A DNA stretch of 64,000 nucleotides from Camelus bactrianus (lineage: Eukaryota > Chordata > Mammalia > Artiodactyla > Camelidae). A program made the position numbers and the translations under genes. The stretch is from NCBI RefSeq assembly GCF_048773025.1, contig NC_133569.1, forward strand, positions 7,564,001 to 7,628,000, written 5' to 3'. The notes under the pieces were generated by a model, which was not told the origin of the DNA, searched no databases, and worked only from the letters and a program-made list of their open reading frames with translations. This document shows positions 23,380-35,560 of this stretch, one piece after another (the stretch's first letter is position 1; every line of letters begins with the position of its first letter).

Positions 23380-26300
23380 AAAGCCGTCCTTCACCTAGCT
23401 TGTCGGGAACACAAAGTTTCTCTTCAGTGGCAAACTCCACTCGATACATATATATGGGGAGGTACTAGCTCCAACACGGTTTTATAGTGAAAACTGCAGG
23501 AACTTCAAACCGGCACTAGGAAACAGACAGAGAAACCAGAGTAAAATTTCTCCTGCAACCCGTTCCCTTTGTGCTAGATGAACGAACGTCTCACCACATG
23601 CTAAGTTCTGAGAGATAAGTGTGTGTGAAAGCCGTCCTTCACCTAGCTTGTTGGGAACACAAAGTTTCTCTTCATTTGCAAACTCCAATCCATACATATT
23701 TATGGGGAGGTACTAGCTCCAACTCGGTTTTACAGTGAAAACTGCAGGAACATCAAACCGGCACTAGGAAACAGACTAAGAAACCAGAGTAATAGTTTTT
23801 CCTGCAACCCGTTCCGTTTGCACTAGATGAACGAACGTCTCTCCACATGCTCAGTTCTGAGAGATAAGTGTGTGTGAAAGCCGTCCTTCACCTAGCTTGT
23901 TGAGAATACAAAGTTTCTCTTCAGTTGCCAACCCCACTCCATACATATATATGGCTAGTTACTAGCTCCAACTCGGTTTTACAGTGAAAACTGCAGGAAA
24001 TTCAAACAGGCACTAGGAAACAGACTGAGAAACCAGAGTAAAAGTTTCTCCTGCAACTCGTTCCATTTGTGCTAGATGATCGAACGACTCTCCACATGCT
24101 CAGTTCTGAGAGATAAGTGGGTGTGAAAGCCGTCCTTCACCTAGCTTGTCGGGAACACAAAGTTTCTCTTCAGTGGCAAACTCCACTCGATACATATATA
24201 TGGGGAGGTACTAGCTCCAACACGGTTTTATAGTGAAAACTGCAGGAACTTCAAACCGGCACTAGGAAACAGACAGAGAAACCAGAGTAAAATTTCTCCT
24301 GCAACCCGTTCCCTTTGTGCTAGATGAACGAACGTCTCACCACATGCTAAGTTCTGAGAGATAAGTGTGTGTGAAAGCCGTCCTTAACCTAGCTTTTTGG
24401 GAACACAAAGTTTTTCTTCAGTTGCAAACTCCAATAAATACATATATATGGGGAAGTACTAGCTCCAACTCGGTTTTACAGTGAAAACTGCAGGAACTTC
24501 AAACCGGCACTAGGAAACAGACTGAGAAACCAGAGTAAAAGTTTCTCCTGCAACCCGTTCCCTTTGTGCTAGATGAACGAACGTCTCTCCACATGCTCAG
24601 TTCTGAGAGATAAGTGTCTGTGAAAGCCGTCCTTCACCTAGCTTGTTAGGAATACAAAGTTTCTCTTCAGTTGCAAACTCCACTAAATACATATATATGC
24701 GGAGGTACTAGCCCCAACTCGGTTTTATAGTGAAAACTACAGGAACTTCAAACCGGCACTAGGAAACAGACTGAGAAACCAGAGAAAAGTTTCTCCTGCA
24801 ACCCGTTCCCTTTGTGCTAGATGAACGAACGTCTCTCCACATGCTCAGTTCTGAGAGATAAGTGTGTGTGAAAGCCGTCCTTCATATAGTTTCTTGGGAA
24901 CACAAAGTTTCTCTTCAGTTGCAAACTCCACTCCATACATATATATTGGGGGGTACTAGCTCCAACTCGGTTTTACAGTGAAAACTGCAGGAAATTCAAA
25001 CAGGCACTAGGAAACAGACTGAGAAACCAGAGTAAAAGGTTCTCCTGCAACCCGTTCCTTTGTGCTAGATGAACGAACGTCTCTCCACATGCTCAGTTCT
25101 GATAGATAATTGTGTGTGAAAGCCGTCCTTCACCTAGCTTGTTGGGAACACAAAGTTTCTCTTCAGTTGCAAACTCCACTCGTTACATATATATGGGGAC
25201 GTACTAGCTCCAACACTGTTTTGCAGTGAAAACTGCAGGAACTTCAAACCGGCACTAGGAAACAGACTGAGAAACCAGAGTAAAAGTTTCTCCTGCAACT
25301 CGTTCCATTTGTGCTAGATGATCGAACGACTCTCCACATGCTCAGTTCTGAGAGATAAGTGGGTGTGAAAGCCGTCCTTCACCTAGCTTGTTAGGAATAC
25401 AAAGTTTCTCTTCAGTTGCAAACTCCACTCCATACATATATATGGGGAGGTACTAGCTCCAACTCGGTTTTACAGTGAAAACTGCAGGAACTTCAAACCG
25501 GCACTAGGAAACAGACTGAGAAACCAGAGTAAAAGTTTCTCCTGCAACCCTTTCCATTTGTGCTAGATGAACGAACGTCTCTCCACATGCTCAGTTCTGA
25601 GAGATAAGTGAGTGTGAAAGCCGTCCTTCATCTAGCTTGTTGGGAACACAAAGTTTCTCTTAAGTTGCAAACTCCACTCCATACATATATATGGGGAGGA
25701 ACTAGCTCCAACTCGGTTTTACAGTGAAAACTGCAGGAACTTCAAACCGGCACTAGGAAACAGACTGAGAAACCAGAGTAAAAGTTTCTCCTGCAACCCG
25801 TTCACTTTGTGCTACATGAACGAACGTCTCTCCACATGCTCAGTTCTGAGAGATAAGTGTGTGTGAAAGCCGTCCTTAACCTAGCTTGTTGGGAACACAA
25901 AGTTTTTCTTCAGTTGCAAACTCCAATAAATACATATATATGGGGAGGTACTAGCTCCAACACGGTTTTACAGTGAAAACTGCAGGAACTTCAAACCGGC
26001 ACTAGGAAACAGACTGAGAAACCAGAGTAAAAGTTTCTCCTGCAACCCGTTCCCTTTGTGCTAGATGAACGAACGTCTCTCCACATGCTCAGTTCTGAGA
26101 GATAAGTGTCTGTGAAAGCCGTCCTTCACCTAGCTTGTTAGGAATACAAAGTTTCTCTTCAGTTGCAAACTCCACTCCATACATATATATGCGGAGGTAC
26201 TAGCCCCAACTCGGTTTTATAGTGAAAACTACAGGAACTTCAAACCGGCACTAGGAAACAGACTGAGAAACCAGAGAAAAGTTTCTCCTGCAACCCGTTC

Positions 26301-26859
26301 CCTTTGTGCTAGATGAACGAACGTCTCTCCACATGCTCAGTTCTGAGATATAAGTGTGTGTGAAAGCCGTCCTTCACATAGCGTCTTGGGAACACAAAGT
26401 TTCTCTTCAGTTGCAAACTCCACTCCATACATATATATTGGGAGGTACTAGCTCCAACTCGGTTTTACAGTGAAAACTGCAGGAAATTCAAACCGGCACT
26501 AGGAAACAGACTGAGAAACCAGGGTAAAAGTTTCTCCTGCAACCCGTTCCTTTGTGCTAGATGAACGAACGTCTCTCCACATGCTCAGTTCTGATAGATA
26601 ATTGTGTGTGAAAGCCGTCCTTCACCTAGCTTGTTGGGAACACAAAGTTTCTCTTCAGTTGCAAACTCCACTCGATACATATATATGGGGAGGTACTAGC
26701 TCCAACTCGGTTTTACAGTGAAAACTGCAGGAACTTCAAACCGGCACTAGGAAACAGACTGAGAAACCAGAGTAAAAGTTTCTCCTGCAAACCGTTCCCT
26801 TTTTGCTAGATGAACGAACGTCTCTCCACATGCTCAGTTCTGAGAGATAAGTGTGTGTG
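23380..26859. repeat. 14-monomer HOR, copy 1 (3480 bp)
   Basis: Type order a-b-c/d-a-g-h-i-d-e-f-g-h-i-j; g-h-i occurs twice inside the unit, so it is itself built from an older duplication. The third monomer is a c head with d tail, the switch lying between 24010 and 24063. Markers: CAACACGGTTTTATAG, AGGGTAAAAG, GCGTCTTGGG. Confidence 0.9.
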
Positions 26860-29800
26860 AAAGCCGTCCTTCACCTAGCTTGTCGGGAACACAAAGTTTC
26901 TCTTCAGTGGCAAACTCCACTCGATACATATATATGGGGAGGTACTAGCTCCAACACGGTTTTATAGTGAAAACTGCAGGAACTTCAAACCGGCACTAGG
27001 AAACAGACAGAGAAACCAGAGTAAAATTTCTCCTGCAACCCGTTCCCTTTGTGCTAGATGAACGAACGTCTCACCACATGCTAAGTTCTGAGAGATAAGT
27101 GTGTGTGAAAGCCGTCCTTCACCTAGCTTGTTGGGAACACAAAGTTTCTCTTCATTTGCAAACTCCAATCCATACATATTTATGGGGAGGTACTAGCTCC
27201 AACTCGGTTTTACAGTGAAAACTGCAGGAACATCAAACCGGCACTAGGAAACAGACTGAGAAACCAGAGTAATAGTTTTTCCTGCAACCCGTTCCCTTTT
27301 TGCTAGATGAACGAACGTCTCTCCACATGCTCAGTTCTGAGAGATAAGTGTGTGTGAAAGCCGTCCTTCACCTAGCTTGTTGAGAATACAAAGTTTCTCT
27401 TCAGTTGCCAACCCCACTCCATACATATATATGGCTAGTTACTAGCTCCAACTCGGTTTTACAGTGAAAACTGCAGGAAATTCAAACAGGCACTAGGAAA
27501 CAGACTGAGAAACCAGAGTAAAAGTTTCTCCTGCAACTCGTTCCATTTGTGCTAGATGATTGAACGACTCTCCACATGCTCAGTTCTGAGAGATAAGTGG
27601 GTGTGAAAGCCGTCCTTCACCTAGCTTGTCGGGAACGCAAAGTTTCTCTTCAGTGGCAAACTCCACTCGATACATATATATGGGGAGGTACTAGCTCCAA
27701 CACGGTTTTATAGTGAAAACTGCAGGAACTTCAAACCGGCACTAGGAAACAGACAGAGAAACCAGAGTAAAATTTCTCCTGCAACCCGTTCCCTTTGTGC
27801 TAGATGAACGAACGTCTCACCACATGCTAAGTTCTGAGAGATAAGTGTGTGTGAAAGCCGTCCTTAACCTAGCTTTTTGGGAACACAAAGTTTTTCTTCA
27901 GTTGCAAACTCCAATAAATACATATATATGGGGAGGTACTAGCTCCAACTCGGTTTTACAGTGAAAACTGCAGGAACTTCAAACCGGCACTAGGAAACAG
28001 ACTGAGAAACCAGAGTAAAAGTTTCTCCTGCAACCCGTTCCCTTTGTGCTAGATGAACGAACGTCTCTCCACATGCTCAGTTCTGAGAGATAAGTGTCTG
28101 TGAAAGCCGTCCTTCACCTAGCTTGTTAGGAATACAAAGTTTCTCTTCAGTTGCAAACTCCACTAAATACATATATATGCGGAGGTACTAGCCCCAACTC
28201 GGTTTTATAGTGAAAACTACAGGAACTTCAAACCGGCACTAGGAAACAGACTGAGAAACCAGAGAAAAGTTTCTCCTGCAACCCGTTCCCTTTGTGCTAG
28301 ATGAACGAACGTCTCTCCACATGCTCAGTTCTGAGAGATAAGTGTGTGTGAAAGCCGTCCTTCACATAGCTTCTTGGGAACACAAAGTTTCTCTTCAGTT
28401 GCAAACTCCACTCCATACATATATATTGGGGGGTACTAGCTCCAACTCGGTTTTACAGTGAAAACTGCAGGAAATTCAAACAGGCACTAGGAAACAGACT
28501 GAGAAACCAGAGTAAAAGGTTCTCCTGCAACCCGTTCCTTTGTGCTAGATGAACGAACGTCTCTCCACATGCTCAGTTCTGATAGATAATTGTGTGTGAA
28601 AGCCGTCCTTCACCTAGCTTGTTGGGAACACAAAGTTTCTCTTCAGTTGCAAACTCCACTCGATACATATATATGGGGACGTACTAGCTCCAACTCTGTT
28701 TTGCAGTGAAAACTGCAGGAACTTCAAACCGGCACTAGGAAACAGACTGAGAAACCAGAGTAAAAGTTTCTCCTGCAACTCGTTCCATTTGTGCTAGATG
28801 ATCGAACGACTCTCCACATGCTCAGTTCTGAGAGATAAGTGGGTGTGAAAGCCGTCCTTCACCTAGCTTGTTAGGAATACAAAGTTTCTCTTCAGTTGCA
28901 AACTCCACTCCATACATATATATGGGGAGGTACGAGCTCCAACTCGGTTTTACAGTGAAAACTGCAGGAACTTCAAACCGGCACTAGGAAACAGACTGAG
29001 AAACCAGAGTAAAAGTTTCTCCTGCAACCCTTTCCATTTGTGCTAGATGAACGAACGTCTCTCCACATGCTCAGTTCTGAGAGATAAGTGTGTGTGAAAG
29101 CCGTCCTTCATCTAGCTTGTTGGGAACACAAAGTTTCTCTTAAGTTGCAAACTCCACTCCATACATATATATGGGGAGGAACTAGCTCCAACTCGGTTTT
29201 ACAGTGAAAACTGCAGGAACTTCAAACCGGCACTAGGAAACAGACTGAGAAACCAGAGTAAAAGTTTCTCCTGCAACCCGTTCACTTTGTGCTACATGAA
29301 CGAACGTCTCTCCACATGCTCAGTTCTGAGAGATAAGTGTGTGTGAAAGCCGTCCTTAACCTAGCTTGTTGGGAACACAAAGTTTTTCTTCAGTTGCAAA
29401 CTCCAATAAATACATATATATGGGGAGGTACTAGCTCCAACACGGTTTTACAGTGAAAACTGCAGGAACTTCAAACCGGCACTAGGAAACAGACTGAGAA
29501 ACCAGAGTAAAAGTTTCTCCTGCAACCCGTTCCCTTTGTGCTAGATGAACGAACGTCTCTCCACATGCTCAGTTCTGAGAGATAAGTGTCTGTGAAAGCC
29601 GTCCTTCACCTAGCTTGTTAGGAATACAAAGTTTCTCTTCAGTTGCAAACTCCACTCCATACATATATATGCGGAGGTACTAGCCCCAACTCGGTTTTAT
29701 AGTGAAAACTACAGGAACTTCAAACCGGCACTAGGAAACAGACTGAGAAACCAGAGAAAAGTTTCTCCTGCAACCCGTTCCCTTTGTGCTAGATGAACGA

Positions 29801-30339
29801 ACGTCTCTCCACATGCTCAGTTCTGAGATATAAGTGTGTGTGAAAGCCGTCCTTCACATAGCGTCTTGGGAACACAAAGTTTCTCTTCAGTTGCAAACTC
29901 CACTCCATACATATATATTGGGAGGTACTAGCTCCAACTCGGTTTTACAGTGAAAACTGCAGGAAATTCAAACCGGCACTAGGAAACAGACTGAGAAACC
30001 AGGGTAAAAGTTTCTCCTGCAACCCGTTCCTTTGTGCTAGATGAACGAACGTCTCTCCACATGCTCAGTTCTGATAGATAATTGTGTGTGAAAGCCGTCC
30101 TTCACCTAGCTTGTTGGGAACACAAAGTTTCTCTTCAGTTGCAAACTCCACTCGATACATATATATGGGGAGGTACTAGCTCCAACTCGGTTTTACAGTG
30201 AAAACTGCAGGAACTTCAAACCGGCACTAGGAAACAGACTGAGAAACCAGAGTAAAAGTTTCTCCTGCAAACCGTTCCCTTTTTGCTAGATGAACGAACG
30301 TCTCTCCACATGCTCAGTTCTGAGAGATAAGTGTGTGTG
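26860..30339. repeat. 14-monomer HOR, copy 2 (99.6% identical)
   Basis: Offset exactly 3480 bp. Reading the paired lines I count 14 substitutions and no indel against copy 1. Four of the 14 are clustered at 27291-27302, where the b tail has become CCCTTTTTGCTAG, typical of c. The last ~1.26 kb (29101-30360) shows no difference from 25621-26880. Confidence 0.92.
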
Positions 30340-30588
30340 AAAGCCGTCCTTCACCTAGCTTGTCGGGAACACAAAGTTTCTCTTCAGTGGCAAACTCCAC
30401 TCCATACATATATATGGGGAGGAACTAGCTCCAACTCGGTTTTACAGTGAAAACGGCAGGAACTTCAAACCGGCACTAGGAAACAGACTGAGAAACCAGA
30501 GTAAAAGTTTCTCCTGCAACCCGTTCCCTTTGTGCTAGATGAATGAACGTCTCTCCACATGCTCAGTTCTGAGAGATAAGTGTGTGTG
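30340..30588. repeat. Chimeric monomer a/g' closing the 14-mer pair
   Basis: It starts as type a (TGTCGGG, GTGGCAAAC) and ends as g' (TCCATACAT, GAGGAACTAG, ACGGCAGG). The switch lies between about 30390 and 30401. From here the sequence follows 22943 onward at a 7458-bp offset, equal to 30 monomers. Confidence 0.87.
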
Positions 30589-31085
30589 AAAGCCGTCCTT
30601 AACCTAGCTTGTTGGGAACACAAAGTTTTTCTTCACTTGCAAACTCCATTCCATGCATATATATGGGGAGGTACTAGCTCCAACTCGGTTTTACAGAGAA
30701 AACTGCAGGAACTTCAAACCGGCACTAGGAAACAGACTGAGAAACCAGAGTAAAAGTTTCTCCTGCAACCCGTTCCCTTTGTGCTAGATGAACGAAAGTC
30801 TCTCCACATGCTCAGTTCTGAGAGATAATTGTGTGTGAAAGCCGTCCTTCACCTAGCTTGTCGGGAACACAAAGTTTCTCTTCAGTTGCAAACTCCACTC
30901 GATACATATATATGGGGATGTACTAGCTCCAACACGGTTTTATAGTGAAAACTGCAGGAACTTCAAACCGGCACTAGGAAACAGACAGAGAAACCAGAGT
31001 AAAATTTCTCCTGCAACCCGTTCCCTTTGTGCTAGATGAACGAACGTCTCACCACATGCTAAGTTCTGAGAGATAAGTGTGTGTG
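30589..31085. repeat. Return of the link block and a-type monomer
   Basis: The CCTTAACC/ACTTGCAAAC monomer (30589) and type a (30838, here with CAGTTGC and GGGGATG instead of CAGTGGC and GGGGAGG) repeat 23131 and 23380 at +7458. Confidence 0.83.
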
Positions 31086-32576
31086 AAAGCCGTCCTTCAC
31101 CTAGCTTGTTGGGAACACAAAGTTTCTCTTCATTTGCAAACTCCACTCCATACATATTTATGGGGAGGTACTAGCTCCAACTCGGTTTTACAGTGAAAAC
31201 TGCAGGAACATCAAACCGGCACTAGGAAACAGACTGAGAAACCAGAGTAATAGTTTTTCCTGCAACCCGTTCCGTTTGCACTAGATGAACGAACGTCTCT
31301 CCACATGCTCAGTTCTGAGAGATAAGTGTGTGTGAAAGCCGTCCTTCACCTAGCTTGTTGAGAATACAATGTTTATCTTCAGTTGCCAACCCCACTCCAT
31401 ACATATATATGGCTAGTTACTAGCTCCAACTCGGTTTTACAGTGAAAACTGCAGGAAATTCAAACAGGCACTAGGAAACAGACTGAGAAACCAGAGTAAA
31501 AGTTTCTCCTGCAACTCGTTCCCTTTTTGCTAGATGAACGAACGTCTCTCCACATGCTCAGTTCTGAGAGATAAGTGTGTGTGAAAGCCGTCCTTCACCT
31601 AGCTTGTTGGGAGCACAAAGTTTCTCTTCAGTTGCAAACTCCACTCGATACATATATATGGGGAGGTACTAGCTCCAACTCGGTTTTGCAGTGAAAACTG
31701 CAGGAACTTCAAACCGGCACTAGGAAACAGACTGAGAAACCAGAGTAAAAGTTTCTCCTGCAACTCGTTCCATTTGTGCTAGATGATCGAACGACTCTCC
31801 ACATGCTCAGTTCTGAGAGATAAGTGGGTGTGAAAGCCGTCCTTCACCTAGCTTGTCGGGAACACAAAGTTTCTCTTCAGTGGCAAACTCCACTCGATAC
31901 ATATATATGGGGAGGTACTAGCTCCAACACGGTTTTATAGTGAAAACTGCAGGAACTTCAAACCGGCACTAGGAAACAGACAGAGAAACCAGAGTAAAAT
32001 TTCTCCTGCAACCCGTTCCCTTTGTGCTAGATGAACGAACGTCTCACCACATGCTAAGTTCTGAGAGATAAGTGTGTGTGAAAGCCGTCCTTAACCTAGC
32101 TTTTTGGGAACACAAAGTTTTTCTTCAGTTGCAAATTCCAATAAATACATATATATGGGGAGGTACTAGCTCCAACTCGGTTTTACAGTGAAAACTGCAG
32201 GAACTTCAAACCGGCACTAGGAAACAGACTGAGAAACCAGAGTAAAAGTTTCCCTGCAACCCTTTCCATTTGTGCTAGATGAACGAACGTCTCTCCACAT
32301 GCTCAGTTCTGAGAGATAAGTGTCTGTGAAAGCCGTCCTTCACCTAGCTTGTTAGGAATACAAAGTTTCTCTTCAGTTGCAAACTCCACTCCATACATAT
32401 ATATGCGGAGGTACTAGCCCCAACATGGTTTTATAGTGAAAACTACAGGAACTTCAAACCGGCACTAGGAAACAGACTGAGAAACCAGAGAAAAGTTTCT
32501 CCTGCAACCCGTTCCCTTTGTGCTAGATGAACGAACGTCTCTCCACATGCTCAGTTCTGAGAGATAAGTGTGTGTG
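31086..32576. repeat. 6-monomer duplication, copy 1 (1491 bp)
   Basis: Order b-c-d-a-g-h. Private markers TTTATCTTCAG in c and AAATTCC in g are shared with later copies. Compared with the 14-mer, the c and d monomers are separate here, suggesting that the 14-mer lost one monomer by c/d fusion. Confidence 0.83.
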
Positions 32577-33571
32577 AAAGCCGTCCTTCACATAGCTTCT
32601 TGGGAACACAAAGTTTCTCTTCATTTGCAAACTCCACTCCATACATATTTATGGGGAGGTACTAGCTTCAACTCGGTTTTACAGTGAAAACTGCAGGAAC
32701 ATCAAACCGGCACTAGGAAACAGACTGAGAAACCAGAGTAATAGTTTTTCCTGCAACCCGTTCCGTTTGCACTAGATGAACGAACGTCTCTCCACATGCT
32801 CAGTTCTGAGAGATAAGTGTGTGTGAAAGCCGTCCTTCACCTAGCTTGTTGAGAATACAAAGTTTATCTTCAGTTGCCAACCCCACTCCATACATATATA
32901 TGGCTAGTTACTAGCTCCAACTCGGTTTTACAGTGAAAACTGCAGGAAATTCAAACAGGCACTAGGAAACAGACTGAGAAACCAGAGTAAAAGTTTCTCC
33001 TGCAACTCGTTCCCTTTTTGCTAGATGAACGAACGTCTCTCCACATGCTCAGTTCTGAGAGATAAGTGTGTGTGAAAGCCGTCCTTCACCTAGCTTGTTG
33101 GGAACACAAAGTTTCTCTTCAGTTGCAAACTCCACTCGATACATATATATGGGGAGGTACTAGCTCCAACTCGGTTTTGCAGTGAAAACTGCAGGAACTT
33201 CAAACCGGCACTAGGAAACAGACTGAGAAACCAGAGTAAAAGTTTCTCCTGCAACTCGTTCCATTTGTGCTAGATGATCGAACGACTCTCCACATGCTCA
33301 GTTCTGAGAGATAAGTGGGTGTGAAAGCCGTCCTTCACCTAGCTTGTCGGGAACACAAAGTTTCTCTTCAGTGGCAAACTCCACTCGATACATATATATG
33401 GGGAGGTACTAGCTCCAACACGGTTTTATAGTGAAAACTGCAGGAACTTCAAACCGGCACTAGGAAACAGACAGAGAAACCAGAGTAAAATTTCTCCTGC
33501 AACCCGTTCCCTTTGTGCTAGATGAACGAACGTCTCACCACATGCTAAGTTCTGAGAGATAAGTGTGTGTG
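32577..33571. repeat. 4-monomer duplication, copy 1 (995 bp)
   Basis: Order i/b chimera, c, d, a. The first monomer has CTTCTTGGG at its head and CATTTGC, CATATTTATGG afterwards; the switch lies between about 32604 and 32622. The TTTATCTTCAG marker ties it to 31086-32576. Confidence 0.85.
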
Positions 33572-34566
33572 AAAGCCGTCCTTCACCTAGCTTGTTGGGA
33601 ACACAAAGTTTCTCTTCATTTGCAAACTCCACTCCATACATATTTATGGGGAGGTACTAGCTCCAACTCGGTTTTACAGTGAAAACTGCAGGAACATCAA
33701 ACCGGCACTAGGAAACAGACTGAGAAACAAGAGTAATAGTTTTTCCTGCAACCCGTTCCGTTTGCACTAGATGAACGAACGTCTCTCCACATGCTCAGTT
33801 CTGAGAGATAAGTGTGTGTGAAAGCCGTCCTTCACTTAGCTTGTTGAGAATACATAGTTTATCTTCAGTTGCCAACCCCACTCCATACATATATATGGCT
33901 AGTTACTAGCTCCAACTCGGTTTTACAGTGAAAACTGCAGGAAATTCAAACAGGCACTAGGAAACAGACTGAGAAACCAGAGTAAAAGTTTCTCCTGCAA
34001 CTCGTTCCCTTTTTGCTAGATGAACGAACGTCTCTCCACATGCTCAGTTCTGAGAGATAAGTGTGTGTGAAAGCCGTCCTTCACCTAGCTTGTTGGGAAC
34101 ACAAAGTTTCTCTTCAGTTGCAAACTCCACTCGATACATATATATGGGGAGGTACTAGCTCCAACTCGGTTTTGCAGTGAAAACTGCAGGAACTTCAAAC
34201 CGGCACTAGGAAACAGACTGAGAAACCAGAGTAAAAGTTTCTCCTGCAACTCGTTCCATTTGTGCTAGATGATCGAACGACTCTCCACATGCTCAGTTCT
34301 GAGAGATAAGTGGGTGTGAAAGCCGTCCTTCACCTAGCTTGTCGGGAACACAAAGTTTCTCTTCAGTGGCAAACTCCACTCGATACATATATATGGGGAG
34401 GTACTAGCTCCAACACGGTTTTATAGTGAAAACTGCAGGAACTTCAAACCGGCACTAGGAAACAGACAGAGAAACCAGAGTAAAATTTCTCCTGCAACCC
34501 GTTCCCTTTGTGCTAGATGAACGAACGTCTCACCACATGCTAAGTTCTGAGAGATAAGTGTGTGTG
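33572..34566. repeat. 4-monomer duplication, copy 2 (995 bp)
   Basis: Order b-c-d-a at +995 from 32577, again with TTTATCTTCAG in c and CAACACGGTTTTATAG in a. It is followed by g (AAATTCCAATAAATAC), which matches the 31833 series at +2486. This places the 4-mer duplication inside the 6-mer one. Confidence 0.85.
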
Positions 34567-35560
34567 AAAGCCGTCCTTAACCTAGCTTTTTGGGAACACA
34601 AAGATTTTCTTCAGTTGCAAATTCCAATAAATACATATATATGGGGAGGTACTAGCTCCAACTCGGTTTTACAGTGAAAACTGCAGGAACTTCAAACCGG
34701 CACTAGGAAACAGACTGAGAAACCAGAGTAAAAGTTTCTCCTGCAACCCTTTCCATTTGTGCTAGATGAACGAACGTCTCTCCACATGCTCAGTTCTGAG
34801 AGATAAGTGTCTGTGAAAGCCGTCCTTCACCTAGCTTGTTAGGAATACAAAGTTTCTCTTCAGTTGCAAACTCCACTCCATACATATATATGCGGAGGTA
34901 CTAGCCCCAACATGGTTTTATAGTGAAAACTACAGGAACTTCAAACCGGCACTAGGAAACAGACTGAGAAACCAGAGAAAAGTTTCTCCTGCAACCCGTT
35001 CCCTTTGTGCTAGATGAACGAACGTCTCTCCACATGCTCAGTTCTGAGAGATAAGTGTGTGTGAAAGCCGTCCTTCACATAGCTTCTTGGGAACACAAAG
35101 TTTCTCTTCAGTTGCAATCTCCACTCCATACATATATATTGGGAGGTACTAGCTCCAACTCGGTTTTACAGTGAAAACTGCAGGAAATTCAAACAGGCAC
35201 TAGGAAACAGACTGAGAAACCAGAGTAAAAGGTTCTCCTGCAACCCGTTCCTTTGTGCTAGATGAACGAACGTCTCTCCACATGCTCAGTTCTGATAGAT
35301 AATTGTGTGTGAAAGCCGTCCTTCACCTAGCTTGTTGGGAACACAAAGTTTCTCTTCAGTTGCAAACTCCACTCGATACATATATATGGGTAGGTACTAG
35401 CTCCAATTCGGTTTTACAGTGAAAACTGCAGGAACTTCAAACCGGCACTAGGAAACAGACTGAGAAACCAGAGTAAAAGTTTCTCCTGCAAACCGTTCCA
35501 TTTGTGCTAGATGAACGAACGACTCTCCACATGCTCAGTTCTGAGAGATAAGTGTGTGTG
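34567..35560. repeat. g-h-i-j block
   Basis: g (34567, AAGATTTTCTTC), h (34814, CCAACATGG as at about 32430), i (35064, TTGCAATCTCC) and j (35312, GGGTAGG, CCAATTCGG). It completes the ten-monomer span that started at 31833. Confidence 0.8.

Noticed and set aside
30940-31155. Recurrent 71-codon minus-strand open frame across a-b junctions (also 23482, 26962, 33426, 38647, 39144, 40636, 42626, 43869, 47101, 50083, 52072, 54310)
   Set aside because: It recurs because the DNA repeats, and it is shorter than one 249-bp monomer. Related frames in other monomer types stop early or change reading. No codon-level constraint, start context or homology is visible. Treated as satellite shadow, not a gene.
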